DNA of 64,000 nucleotides, taken from Pelagophyceae sp. CCMP2097. Lineage: Eukaryota; Sar; Pelagophyceae. The position numbers were made by a program, and so were the translations under genes. Position 1 is the first letter of the stretch; every line of letters starts with the position of its first letter. Shown piece after piece: positions 11,524-21,802 of the stretch. The notes under the pieces were generated by a model. The model was given only the letters and a program-made list of their open reading frames with translations, was not told where the DNA came from and did no database searches. The stretch spans positions 647,442 to 711,441 of the forward strand of contig MU657169.1 in assembly GCA_026770575.1 (NCBI GenBank), given 5' to 3'.

Positions 11524-11723
11524 GGCCGCAAAGGCCGCGGAGAGGACCGACCGACCGCGCGCCGCCGCGGCCTGATCAGCTGAGATCAGCTGATCGGGTG
11601 CGGTTCCTTTCGTTAATATTTTAGCGATGGTGTGAGTGTCGGGGCCTGCCGAAGAGACCGACGACCAAAGGCACCTTTCGAGTCCACGCGGTCAGAACCA
11701 AGCTTCACAATGGATTTTCCACA

Positions 11724-14700
11724 TTAGTACATGGGAGGGGGGTAGGGGTACATGCCCGGCGGCGGCGGCATTCCGGGCGGGTACGTGCCGTCGGGCTGGA
11801 AGCCGGGCGGCGGCATGCCGGGCGGCGGCATGCCCGGCGGGTACGTGCCGTCGGGCGGGAAGGGCGGCGCAAAGACGCCCTCTGGCGGGAACGGGGCCTG
11901 GAAGCCGTCGTGCTCGTGCACGTGGTCTGAAGGCTGCTGCGAGATGACGGTCACCGTCGACGCCTTTGGCCGCTGCGTCCCGGGCGTCCAGGCCTTGACG
12001 TACTCGATCTCGTCGCCCTTCGCCAGCGGCTGGCCCGTGACGACGTCCAAAGCGTGGACGAAGACGTCCTCGGACCCGTCGTGCGGCGAGACAAAGCCGA
12101 ACTTCTTGTCGTAATCGAAGAACTTGACCTGTCCGCGCACGCGCGTGTACTTGGGCAGCGCCTTTGCCTTTGCCGGCGGCGGCACAAAGCCGGGAGGCAG
12201 CGGCTCGGCCGCCTTCGGCGCTTGCGGTGCGGGCGCCGTTTGCAAAGCGTAAGCCGGAGGCGGCGCGCGGTACGTGCCCGGCGGCAGCGCCGCGTCCTCC
12301 GCGCCGACGGCGCCGCTGCGCTCGTCGGGGCCCGTCTTCATTGCGCCTTCCGCGTGGGCCGGGCAGACGCGCGTCGCCTTGCAGCGGCCCTGCATGTCGC
12401 CGCCCCGAGTAAAGTGCACGCTGTCGCCCTTCTTGATCGGGCCGATAGCAATGTCGAGGCCTAGGGGACACGGCGTCAGAGGAGTCGAGGCATTGGAAGT
12501 GTGACTCGGAAGAGGGGGGCGTGTCTCGGATCAGTCCATCTAGTAATGAGGTCGTCTCCATTATTTGCGACGAGACTAATCATCTGTCAGAGTAGCTGGT
12601 TCGTTGTCGTCACTTCCGGTTCGCCCCTCTTCGTGCATCGAAATCACAAAGAAACGCACCGTGGAGGAACATGTTCTCGCCGCCGACGTCGGGCGTGATG
12701 AAGCCAAAGTTCTTCTCGATGTCGAACCAGAGGCACAAGCCGGCGAAGCGGCCAGGCGGCGGCGGTAGCACGGGGCCCATCTGCGCCTGCTTGAAGGCCA
12801 GCTCGTGCGCCGTCGGGAGCGCGGGGCCCTTGCCGTAGGCGCGCTTACGGTTCGGCGGCGGAGGACCGTTCGGGTAACGAGAAGTCGGGCGAGGGTCGTA
12901 GTCGTCCTGCTGCTGCGGCGGGCCATGGCCGTAGTCCTGGGGCGGGCCGCGGCCGTAGTCCTGGCCGCGGCCGTACTGGTCCGGCGGCGGCCCTCTGCCG
13001 TACATGTCCGGCGGCGGCCCGCGGCCGTCGTACATGGGCTGCTGCATGCCGCCGCCGTACATCTGCTGCTGGTTGCCGTACATGTCCGGCGGCGGGCCGC
13101 CGTACATCGGCGGCTGGTTGCCGTACATTTGCGCGTTGCCGTACATGTCCATGGGAGGCTGCGCGTTGCCGTACATGTCCGGCGGGCCCGGCGGGGCGCC
13201 GTACATCTGCGGCGGCGGGCCGCTGCCGTACATGGGCGGCGGCTGCGCGTTGCCGTACATGTCCGGCGGCTGCGCGTTGCCGTACATGTCCGGCGGGCCC
13301 GGCATGCCGTTGAACATGGGCGGTGGGGCGTTGCCGTACATCTGTGGCTGCGCGTTGCCGTACTGGTCCGGGGACGGGCCGTTGGGAAAGCTGGACGGCG
13401 GCTGCATGTTGCCGCTCAAGTCCATGGCTTGGCTCATGTCCGGCGGCGCGGCGCCAAACGCCGGCTGCTGCGGCGGCGAGTTGTTGTACGACTGCGGCAC
13501 GCCGTGCCGAGACGACTGCGCCGCGCCGCGCTGCATCGGCGCGTCGTCTTCGTCGGCGGCGGCCGTCGGGTCGTACTCGGCGTCGCCGTCGTCGCCGCTC
13601 TGCTGGCGCGCGACGTCTGCGAGGACCTTTGCTGCGATCTCGGCGTCGTCCACGACTTGGATCTGGCTCGCCAGCAACTGCACCGTGCGCCGGCGCTGCG
13701 GCAGCAGCACGGCGTAGCGCGACGTGCCGGCATCCCATGACTGCGCGATGCCGAGCTGGTCGCGGAGTTCTTCGGACGGGACCATGACGCGCACCGCGCG
13801 CCCAACAGACGCACCGGGCGCCGCGGGGCCGGCGTCGCGCGGTGCGGGCGCGGCAGACGCGCTATCCTGCCGCGCACTTGACGCCGCCTTGTCGCGCGTG
13901 CCACCGTCGCCGTCGGCCTCGGCGCGGCGCGTCGCGGCGAGGAACTGCTCTTGCGTGATTTCGCCCGCCTTGAACGCCGCCTCGTAGCGCCGGAGCTTAA
14001 GCGATTTGGCGCCCGACTGCCGCCCAGACGCGTCGGGCGCCGCCGGCGCCCCGCGCTGCGCGTCGTCGCGCCGCCGGGTTTCTTCGCCGCGCCGAGACGC
14101 CTCGTCCTCGCGGCGCCGCAAGTCGTCCTCGCGGCGGCGGGACTCGTCGTCGCGGCGCCGTGTCACGTCGTCGCGGCGGCCGCGGTCGGCGCCCTCGTCG
14201 CGGTCGCTGCGCGCAGAAGAGCGCGGCGCCCGGCGTTCGTCCGCGTCGGCGTCGTGCAGAGACGACCGCGGCGCGTCGTCGGGCCGCGAAGTCGGGCTCG
14301 GCGCCGCGGCGAAGGGCGCGCTCCTAAGGTTTGCGAAAGTCGAAGCAGACAAGCAAACGTGTCACTCGACTCTCGAAAGGCTTTTCGAGGCTCAGAAAAA
14401 GTTGTTCGATTCCGGTTAAGCCGTTGTCTTCACGCATGCGGTCGGAAGAGGGAGCTGTTTTACATCACTGCCGTCGCACTCTCCAGTAAGAGCCCCCAAC
14501 AAGCAAGGGGACGCACTGCGCGGCAGTGAGCGTCTGTTGCGGGCACTCGTGGACGTAGTGCCCGCCGCCGCCGCACTTGTGGCAGGCGTAGCCCGCCGGC
14601 GGCGGGCCCGTCATGGCACCGAGGAGCACCGAGGGGCAGTCCTGCACGTAGTGGCCTCCGACGCCGCAGCGGTGGCAGACGTACGACGGCGGTGGCGCGT

Positions 14701-15921
14701 TACTCCGCTGCTGCTGCTGCAGCTGCGCGAGGAGCGCCTGCTGGTCCGACGCCGATGGCGCCTCGCTTGTGAACGCGTCGGCTTCGACGCCCAGCGCTGA
14801 TAGCACCTCCAAGGGCACTTGGACTATCGCGCGGTCGCCGCCCGCGGGCGCCACGTAGCCCTTCGGTCGCGAGATGCGCAGGCCTTTGCCGCCCGCCGCC
14901 AGGCCCTCTGCGGGGATACCTATTCGGTGGGGTCACGCCGCGAAGGGGTCGGGAAAAGGCCTCCTTGCTCTTTAAAGGTAAGGATCAGTCCATCTAGTAA
15001 TGAGGTCGTCTCCATTATTTGCGACGAGACTAATCATCTGTCAGAGTAGCTGGTTCGTTGTCGTCACTTCCATACCCGCAGGGTATCTCAACGCTTCGAG
15101 AAACGCACCGGAGAAGAGGAGGAGCGTCGAGGAGACTTGGGCTGAGCGGCACTCGAGGAAGGCATGATCCGTGCGCGTGCGCTGGTCGTCGAGGCCAGTG
15201 GGCCCCTGCGCTCGGCCACGCACGATGGCGGTGCCGCCGCGCGCAAGCAAAGCGGCGTCGGCGTTGCCCGGCAGCGCCTCGCCGAGGGCGGCGAGGAGGC
15301 CCGCCAAGAAGCCTGCGAGCGTCTCGTAGGACGTGCCCGGCTGCAGGTTGCCCACGTAGAGCTCGGCGTGCCGCTGCTGCTTGGCCAGCGCCTGCGCGTC
15401 GACGCCGGCGGGCGGCTGCGCGTCGACGGCGTCCGGCGCGCCGGCCTCGGGTGCGTTGTCCCACTTGGACGAGCCAGTTTTTGAAGTCGCGATTGAACTT
15501 GAAGGCTTGGATCTCCTCGAGTCCGCAGCGCGCTCGGGCTTGTACTCCTTGGACCCATCCTTCGAGGACGCACCGCGGTCGCGCCGCTTCCGCTTCGCGC
15601 GAGCCTGAAACGGCGAGGTGAAGAATGAAACAGTCAAAGGGGGCCATCAGACGAGGGCCGCCCCGGGCGCGCCGCTCCTTTTAAAAGTGTGGGTGGACTC
15701 ACATCGTCCTCGGAGTTTTCCGCCGACGAGGCGTCCTTGCGCCGCCGCCGGCTGTGGGCGTGGTCGGGCGATGCATCGCGCTTGTCGCGCGGCGCCTCGG
15801 GCGAACGCGACTGCGACGACCGCCGCCGCGACTTGGGCGGGACGCGGTCGCCGCCTCGCGCCGACGAAGCGTCCGGCGACGGCGACCGGCGCCGGCCCCG
15901 TCGGCGAGCGTCGTCCGCCAT
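11724..15921 (-). CDS. RS-RRM-zinc knuckle-cold shock RNA-binding protein
   Basis: Large RNA-binding protein, about 1100 residues. Exons 15704-15921 (boundary within a base), 15109-15604, 14517-14907, 12660-14323 and 11724-12460 agree in phase. Order: Arg/Ser-rich domain; SSKWDNAPEAG as in U2AF65; one RRM with RNP2 ELYVGNL and RNP1 DHAFLECR; GLRISRPKGY; two CCHC knuckles (CHRCGVGGHYVQDC and CHKCGGGGHYVHEC); an Arg/Asp/Glu-rich helix; a long tract of MYGN-type repeats (PPDMYGNAQ); cold-shock domain 1 (LWFDIEKNFGFITP); cold-shock domain 2 (KFFDYDKKFGFVSP); a Pro/Gly tail. U2AF-like pieces suggest 3' splice-site recognition or mRNP packaging. The part from 14323 down has no in-frame ATG, and a GTGCGT donor at 14516 joins it to the knuckle exon in phase 2, hence one gene; two genes remain possible. 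A 42-nt in-frame intron may lie within the RRM (about 15180-15225). Confidence 0.78.
12528..12617 (-). repeat. 90-bp intronic element, copy A
   Basis: Identical over 90 bp to 14982-15071. It sits inside the intron 12461-12659, beginning about 42 nt after the donor. Both host introns start GTGCGTTTC and are about 200 nt, longer than most introns here. Confidence 0.95.
14982..15071 (-). repeat. 90-bp intronic element, copy B
   Basis: Identical to 12528-12617, in the same orientation relative to transcription, within the intron 14908-15108. Immediately beside it on the donor side is the short palindrome ATACCCGCAGGGTAT. Confidence 0.95.
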
Positions 15922-16018
15922 CGACTTCGCTAGCGATTTTCGGGCTATCGCAACATCCGTGCCGCCCCCGGGAATGATTCCAAACTTTTGAAACTTGTTG
16001 AAGACAGAAGGCCGAGGC

Positions 16019-17221
16019 ATGGACGGCGGCGGGCGCGCACCGCTGCCGGGCGGTCGCTCGCCGGCCCTCTGCGTCTTCGAGCAGAGCGACTTGCTCTTTT
16101 TAATCGTCCGCCTCGCGGCAACTTTAGACGCGCTCCTCGTCACGCCGCGTCTCGCCCGCGGCGCGCGGGCCGCGGAACCGGCTCTGCGCAGAATAATCTG
16201 GCACGACCGCATCGATAAGGGCACCGCCATCCTCAAGGGACACACCGGCAACGTCGCGGCCTGCGCATACTCGCCCGACGGCAAGCGCATCCTGACGGCG
16301 AGCGAGGACAAGACGGCGCGGCTCTGGGACGCCGAGACAGGCGCGCTCTTGATGGCGCTCGAGAAGCACACCGGGCGTGTCAGCAGCTGCGTGTTCTCGC
16401 CCGACGGCAAGCGCTTCGCGACGGCGAGCGACGGCACGGCGCGAATCTGGGACGCCGAGACGGGCGCGCTGCTGACGACGCTCGAGGGGCACACCGATGA
16501 TGCCAATAGCTGCGCGTTCTCGCCCGACGGCAAGCGCTTCGCGACGGCGAGCGGCGACGACACGGCGCATATCTGGGACGCCGAGACGGGCGCGCTGCAG
16601 ACCGCGCTCGAGGGGCACACCGGCTGCATCAACAGCTCCTCGTTCTCGCCCGACGGCAAGCGCATCGCGACTGCGAGCAACGACGGCACGGCGCGGCTCT
16701 GGGACGCCGAGACGGGCGAGCTGCAGGCGACGCTCGGGGGCCACGCTGGTGAAGTCTGGACCTGCGCGTTCTCGCCCGACGGCACGCGCGTCGTGACGGC
16801 GAGCGACGACGGCGCGGCGCGGCTCTGGGACGCCAAGACGAGCGCGCTGCAGGCGACGCTCGTTGGGCACATCGGCCATTACTGGACCTGTGTGTTCTCG
16901 CCCAACGGCAAGCGCATCGCGACCGCGAACGGCGACGGCACGGCGCGGCTCTGGGACGCCGAGACGGGCGTGCTGCTGCTGACGCTCGAGGGGCACGACG
17001 ATGACGTTGTGTGTTCCAAGTTCTCGCCCGACGGCAAGCGCATCCTCACGGCGAGCACCGACGGCACGGCGCGGCTCTGGGACGCCGAGACGGGCGCGCT
17101 GCTGAAGACGCTCAAGGGGCACTCCAACTGGGTCAACAGCTGCGCGTTCTCGCCCGACGGTGAGTTCGTCGTGACGGCGAGCGGCGACTGCACGGCGCGG
17201 CTCTGGAATGCCGCTCTCTAA
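16019..17221 (+). CDS. WD40-repeat protein (eight blades)
   Basis: Single-exon gene of 400 residues. After about 70 residues with a hydrophobic stretch (LLFLIVRLAATLDALL), eight WD40 repeats follow in tandem, each close to H-T-G-x-V-x-S-C-x-FSPDGKRIATAS and ARLWDAETGALL; the eighth ends at ARLWNAAL, just short of a full unit. The start was placed at the ATG at 16019, the first ATG of the frame. Repeats are unusually alike at protein and DNA level, and the intronless structure differs from neighbours, a pattern seen in WD40 proteins of bacterial type. It diverges from the RS-RRM gene with start codons about 98 bp apart. Probably a protein-interaction scaffold; partner unknown. Confidence 0.92.
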   Translation: MDGGGRAPLPGGRSPALCVFEQSDLLFLIVRLAATLDALLVTPRLARGARAAEPALRRIIWHDRIDKGTAILKGHTGNVAACAYSPDGKRILTASEDKTARLWDAETGALLMALEKHTGRVSSCVFSPDGKRFATASDGTARIWDAETGALLTTLEGHTDDANSCAFSPDGKRFATASGDDTAHIWDAETGALQTALEGHTGCINSSSFSPDGKRIATASNDGTARLWDAETGELQATLGGHAGEVWTCAFSPDGTRVVTASDDGAARLWDAKTSALQATLVGHIGHYWTCVFSPNGKRIATANGDGTARLWDAETGVLLLTLEGHDDDVVCSKFSPDGKRILTASTDGTARLWDAETGALLKTLKGHSNWVNSCAFSPDGEFVVTASGDCTARLWNAAL

Positions 17222-17453
17222 TTCGACTTTCTCGACTCGGAGCCTCCGTGATCTACCGGGCTGTCCGGTCCCAGCGGGTGGTCGGGAGGTGCGACATGAT
17301 TCGGAGCGCGATGCGATGGAAGGACGTGTGGACACCTTTGAGCTTCATAAAGGCCTCGCGCCATTCGCCGCGGGGCTTGGGAAACACTACAGCATTACAT
17401 ATGAATGGGCCTCACTCGAGAGCGGCCCGGTACAGTCGGCGGCACACCGCGGC

Positions 17454-20400
17454 TCACTTCCTCGCGGCGCCCGGCTTTGCGTCTTCGGCCGAGCCGGGCG
17501 GCTTCTTGCCGCGGAAGCGGGCAAAGGCGCGGGCCTAGCGTGCAAAGATCGACTCCCGGCGTACGTCCGTCGACGGGGATTTGGACGCGGGTACAAACGG
17601 CTTTGTCTCCGAGCGAGGGTTCGAAGACGTGGTCCATCGTCTCTTCGATCCCAAGCTTCTTTTGCATTTTCACCGCCTCCTTCGCCATCTTCGTCATCTG
17701 CGCCTGCGTGTACTCGCGGCCGGCGTCGAAGCCGACGTGCTGCTCGACGTCCTCGCGGCTCACCTCGACGGTGGAGCGCGGAAGCACCACGGCATCCAGC
17801 AGGCCGAGGACGCCGCCGCGCTGCTGCGCAGTACCCTTCTTCGGGTGGAAGACCATCTTGCGGCGCATGGCCGCGCGCTCAAGGGCCGCCAGCCGCTCGA
17901 TCTCCTGTTTCGAAGATCGGACGTCTTCAGGGACCAAGGCGAGTTGCGCGTGGTCCGGGTCAAAGGCGTCGGGCTCGAGGTTCATCAGCGCGTCGGCGCG
18001 CACCGCCGACGGCAGGTTCGCCGCGTCGGCGTCCCACTCGAGGAGTTTTGGGTCGTCGCTTTCCACGCTGAGACCGCCGTCGTCAGACTCAGAGTCGTTT
18101 CCGTTTCGCAGCTCCTGCATCGAGTCATCCATTTCGTCCACCAACACCAAAGCGCCTTCGTCGTCCACCTCCTCCGCGTCCGACTCTGCGTCGTCTTCCG
18201 ACGCTTCCTCCTCCATGAACGAGAGCTGGTCGGATTCCGCTTGGACAGATTCCAAGTCCTTTTCGTCGACCTGGAGCCCGCGCACGGCTTCCACCTGCTC
18301 CGCCAAAACGCGGTCCTGCTCCACAACGTCGTGCCGGAGCGAGGCGGGGACGATCATGCCCGCGGGGAGCATCTCCTCAAACGTCGGCTCCGACCAGACC
18401 TACGGTTGCGACGGTTCATCCATTGTTCATCCATTGTACGCCTCTGAATCAAAGGGTCCTTACCACGGCACCGGTGACGTTGTGCACCCACTGGTCTTGG
18501 TCTGACCACTGATCCACCGAATACTCAAACTTTTCCAGATGCCACCTCGCCAGCCTCACGGCCGCCGCGCAGTCCGCCGCGTGCTGCAGCTCGTCTCGCT
18601 TCGAAGACCATCTGTCTCTATTCCTCCGGCGGATCTCTCTTCGCGCGTATCTCTTCCACGCGACAAAGACATCATGAGCTTTGAGACCATGCCACGCCGC
18701 GGCAATCTTCCGCATCTTAAAGTGCTCCAGCCGCACCGCCGCCTCCGCCTTGGCCATCTCCTTTTCGCCTAGAGTGTCGTTTCAACGACTCTTCAACGAC
18801 CCGCTCATCGACACTTCAACGACCCTATAGCGTCTGTACCCCGGCGCGCATAGCCGCTCGTGACTCTGACGACTCTGGGATCACCCCACTCTGGGGTCAA
18901 GACGGTGGTTTGTTGACCAGACGCGGCCCTGGACAGTAGCGGTTCACCAAATCGATTTCGAGCTCGGCGGTCAAGTCGCGCTCCTGCGCGAGCCACTCGC
19001 GCTCCAGCACAGTGCGCTGCACGGCGTTCATGGCCGAATAGGGTTTTCCCTTGATCTTTTGCTCTGCGGCGGCAAGGTCGGCAGTCTTCTCCTCAAACGC
19101 TTTTGCAACGGCTCTATCCTCTGGCATGTCGCCGAGCATTTCCAAGACGGCGTCGATCTGCGCCGTCACCTTGTCCCGCGCGTAGCCTTGGAGCTCTGCC
19201 TCGTTGGGCTGGAGCTCTTCACGCAAGACGCGGTACAGGTCCAATTCATGCAAATCTCGCTTCTTTTTCTCCTCGTCTTTAAACTTGGCAAACACCGCCT
19301 CCGCTCTTGCCGCGACGGCGCCGTACTTGGCCGCCTGCGCCGCGACGAACTTCGCCTTGCGACGAGACTCGATCTCACGAGATGCCTGGCGAAAGGCTCG
19401 CAACTGAAAGATTTCTTGGCCGTCGATGGACCGCGCGTATTTTAAAGCCGACAAGCGCGCGTAGTCGATGCCCGCCTGGATCGAGAGCCTCTCTCTCTCC
19501 AGCCTTTCGCGCTCGACCTTCTCGCGGGTGAGGACGACGTGCATTTTGATCAAAGAAGCGTTTCGCTCGCACATCCAGCCCGGCGCCGGGGGCACGCAGA
19601 CTCGGCGGGCGCCGTCGGGCCCGACGCAGCCGCAGCGCTTGAAACGGCATCTGACTGTCTCGTGAAAGATCGGGGACTCTGCATCTTCGTACTTGGATAA
19701 AACCCGCTCCACTTCCTCCCGCGTGTAAGGCAGCGTGGTGACGCGGCCTTTGCGCCCGCGCTTCTCCTCCCACCTGTCCTGCAGAGACGGGAGCACGGTG
19801 CTCCAAAAGTCATCCAAGACGATGGCGTACCACTCGTCGCCTTCGTGTTCCACGCCCGCTTCGAAGAACGAGGGCGCCGCGACGCGCGGCGCCGCCTCCG
19901 CGACCTGCTCGAAGACGTCCTGCATCGTCGTGACGATTCGGTGCTTTCGCATAAATAAAGCGCGTTTCTGCCTCCTTCGAAACCAGTCGCGCACCACCGC
20001 GGCCCCTTGCATCAGCTTGGCCTGCGTCGGGTAGACCATGCCCGTGCAGCCCTCCGTTTTCAGCTCGACGAGAGACGTGAGGAGGAAGAAGTTCCAGGGC
20101 AGGGCCGACAACGGGAGGTTGTGGTCGAGCCAGAGCGCCCGGAGGCCACGCAATTCCGCCAAAGTTTCGGGCAGGTCCTGCAGCTGGTTCGCGCAGACGT
20201 GCACCGTCTGCAGGCTCCGGGAGCGACCGAGTTCGTTTGGCAGCGACTTTAAAGAATTGTCGTTGGCGCTCAGCGCGGTTAAAGCGGTCAGGTTGCAGAG
20301 GCATTTCGGCAACGTGACCAGGCAATTCGCATTGAGCGTCATCGTGTGGCAATTCAGCTTGGACAGCGTCTCCGGGAGGCGGACGAGGCGGTTGCAATCT

Positions 20401-21511
20401 AGCACGACGCGCTCCAGCCTCGTCAGGTTGCCGAACGTGATGGGAATCGCCGCGAGTCGGTTCGTCGCAAGGTGCAAGTCGTCGAGGCGCGTCAGGTCGC
20501 CGAACCTGTTCGTGGCGTCGAGGGTCCGGAGAGGCCTGGACTGCCTCTCGGACCGTGGGTCCGTCAAAAAGCGACGAGGTCATTGCCCGGACAGAGGCAG
20601 GCGCACCTTTCTGGGAGGCTTGTGAGTTGGTTGCGGAGGACGTTTAGGGACCGGAGCTGGACGAGGTCGCAAATGGACTCAGGGAGCTGCGAAAGACGGT
20701 TCGAGCTCAGAGAGAGGCACGTCAGCGCCGTGCACGTTCTGCCCACTCTTTGAGGCAGCTCGACCATGTCGTGGTTCACGAGGCGCAGAGCGACGAGCTT
20801 TCTGCCGTAAACTTTGAAAAAGTCGTAGACGCTCGTGTGAATCGCGGCCGAACGCTTGTTCAACATGTTCACCTCGCCAGACTTGCGCCCAAATTCAAAA
20901 GCGCTCGCCCAGAGACGATCAAAGTCGTCTTTGACCTGCTGCTGCGCGGCGTAGCCGCGTTTCCGCGCCTCTTCCGCGTGCTTCCCGCGTATCATGTCGA
21001 TGAGCTTCTGCCGCTCGTAGCGCTGCTCCGACCGCCGCGAGTCGACGTCGGCCTTTGCGGCCTCGATCATGGCGCGCGCGCCGTACGTCGGCGCCTGGAG
21101 CGGGAGGCCGCCCTCGGGCACGTTCCAGGTGGTGTAAGCCGCGTCGTCTCGTTTGACATAATAGTAAAAGCCCGACTTTGGGTCGAGGTACTTGACAAAG
21201 GCGTGCTCCTAAAGGGCGCATTCTGCAGAGACTCTCTCCTGCGGACTCTCTCCTGCGAGCGGCGCCGCCCTCTGCAAAGGGATGTTCCCCGACGGACGTC
21301 GGAAGCCTCGCGGCCCTCTCTCCGTCTGCATCACGGCCCGGAAAGGCGAGTCGGTTGGATGATTGGTGGCGCGGCTTGCGACGTCGTGGAGTCGGCGGTA
21401 GCGCTCGTTGCGCCAGAAGTGCTGGATTCGTGTGATGGCCCAGGCCTCCCTCGCGACGCCCCACGACTCCTGGCCGAGCGATACCAACGCGCTCGGCGGC
21501 ATTGCGTCCAT
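17454..21511 (-). CDS. WW / IQ / leucine-rich-repeat protein
   Basis: One long gene pieced together from at least six exons. From the ATG at 21511: an IQ-like motif (ITRIQHFWRNERYRRL), a WW domain (KYLDPKSGFYYYVKR...TTWNVP, about 21180), a basic helix, then roughly nine leucine-rich repeats (LSLSSNRLSQLPESI and similar, 20900-20050), a charged coiled-coil region, a second IQ/Sfi1-like helix (AAWHGLKAHDVFVAWKRYAR, about 18700), a WW-like stretch (SDQDQWVHNVTGAVVWSEP) split by the intron ending near 18398, an acidic linker and a basic tail ending at 17454. The join NRYC|EKEMAKAE (donor GTCCAG, phase 1) ties the LRR part to the 18.7-kb exon. Probably a calmodulin-binding scaffold; cytoskeletal or ciliary roles are guesses. 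The last exon boundary (about 17550) is approximate, and an exon upstream of 21511 carrying another IQ (ARIQRFRRLY) is possible. Confidence 0.75.
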
Positions 21512-21802
21512 CGCAAAGACGCCGGGGGCCGGCGCGAGAGGCCTCTCGAGACCACGGCGGCGCCGTGGTGCCCGACCGGGCCGAACGCTATAGAGTCGCC
21601 GAAAGCGCTGGATTCGGGCCGTTGCGGTCCGTTGCGGCGCGTTCAAAATCCTTCCCTACTTTTCGCCAAGAAGCCCCGGCAGAAGTCTGCGCGACGACGG
21701 CGGAACAGCGTCGGCGGGCTCTTGATCCCGATCGGCCCTCTCGCGGCGCACCCGAACGAGCCGCGTTGCCTCTGAGTGGCGAGCGCGGGCGTGGTTGAAA
21801 AG

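Noticed and set aside
12805..13740. Long plus-strand open frames opposite the RNA-binding protein
   Set aside because: They mirror the GC-rich MYG repeat tract on the minus strand; composition is Arg/Val or Cys/Gly low complexity with no domain.
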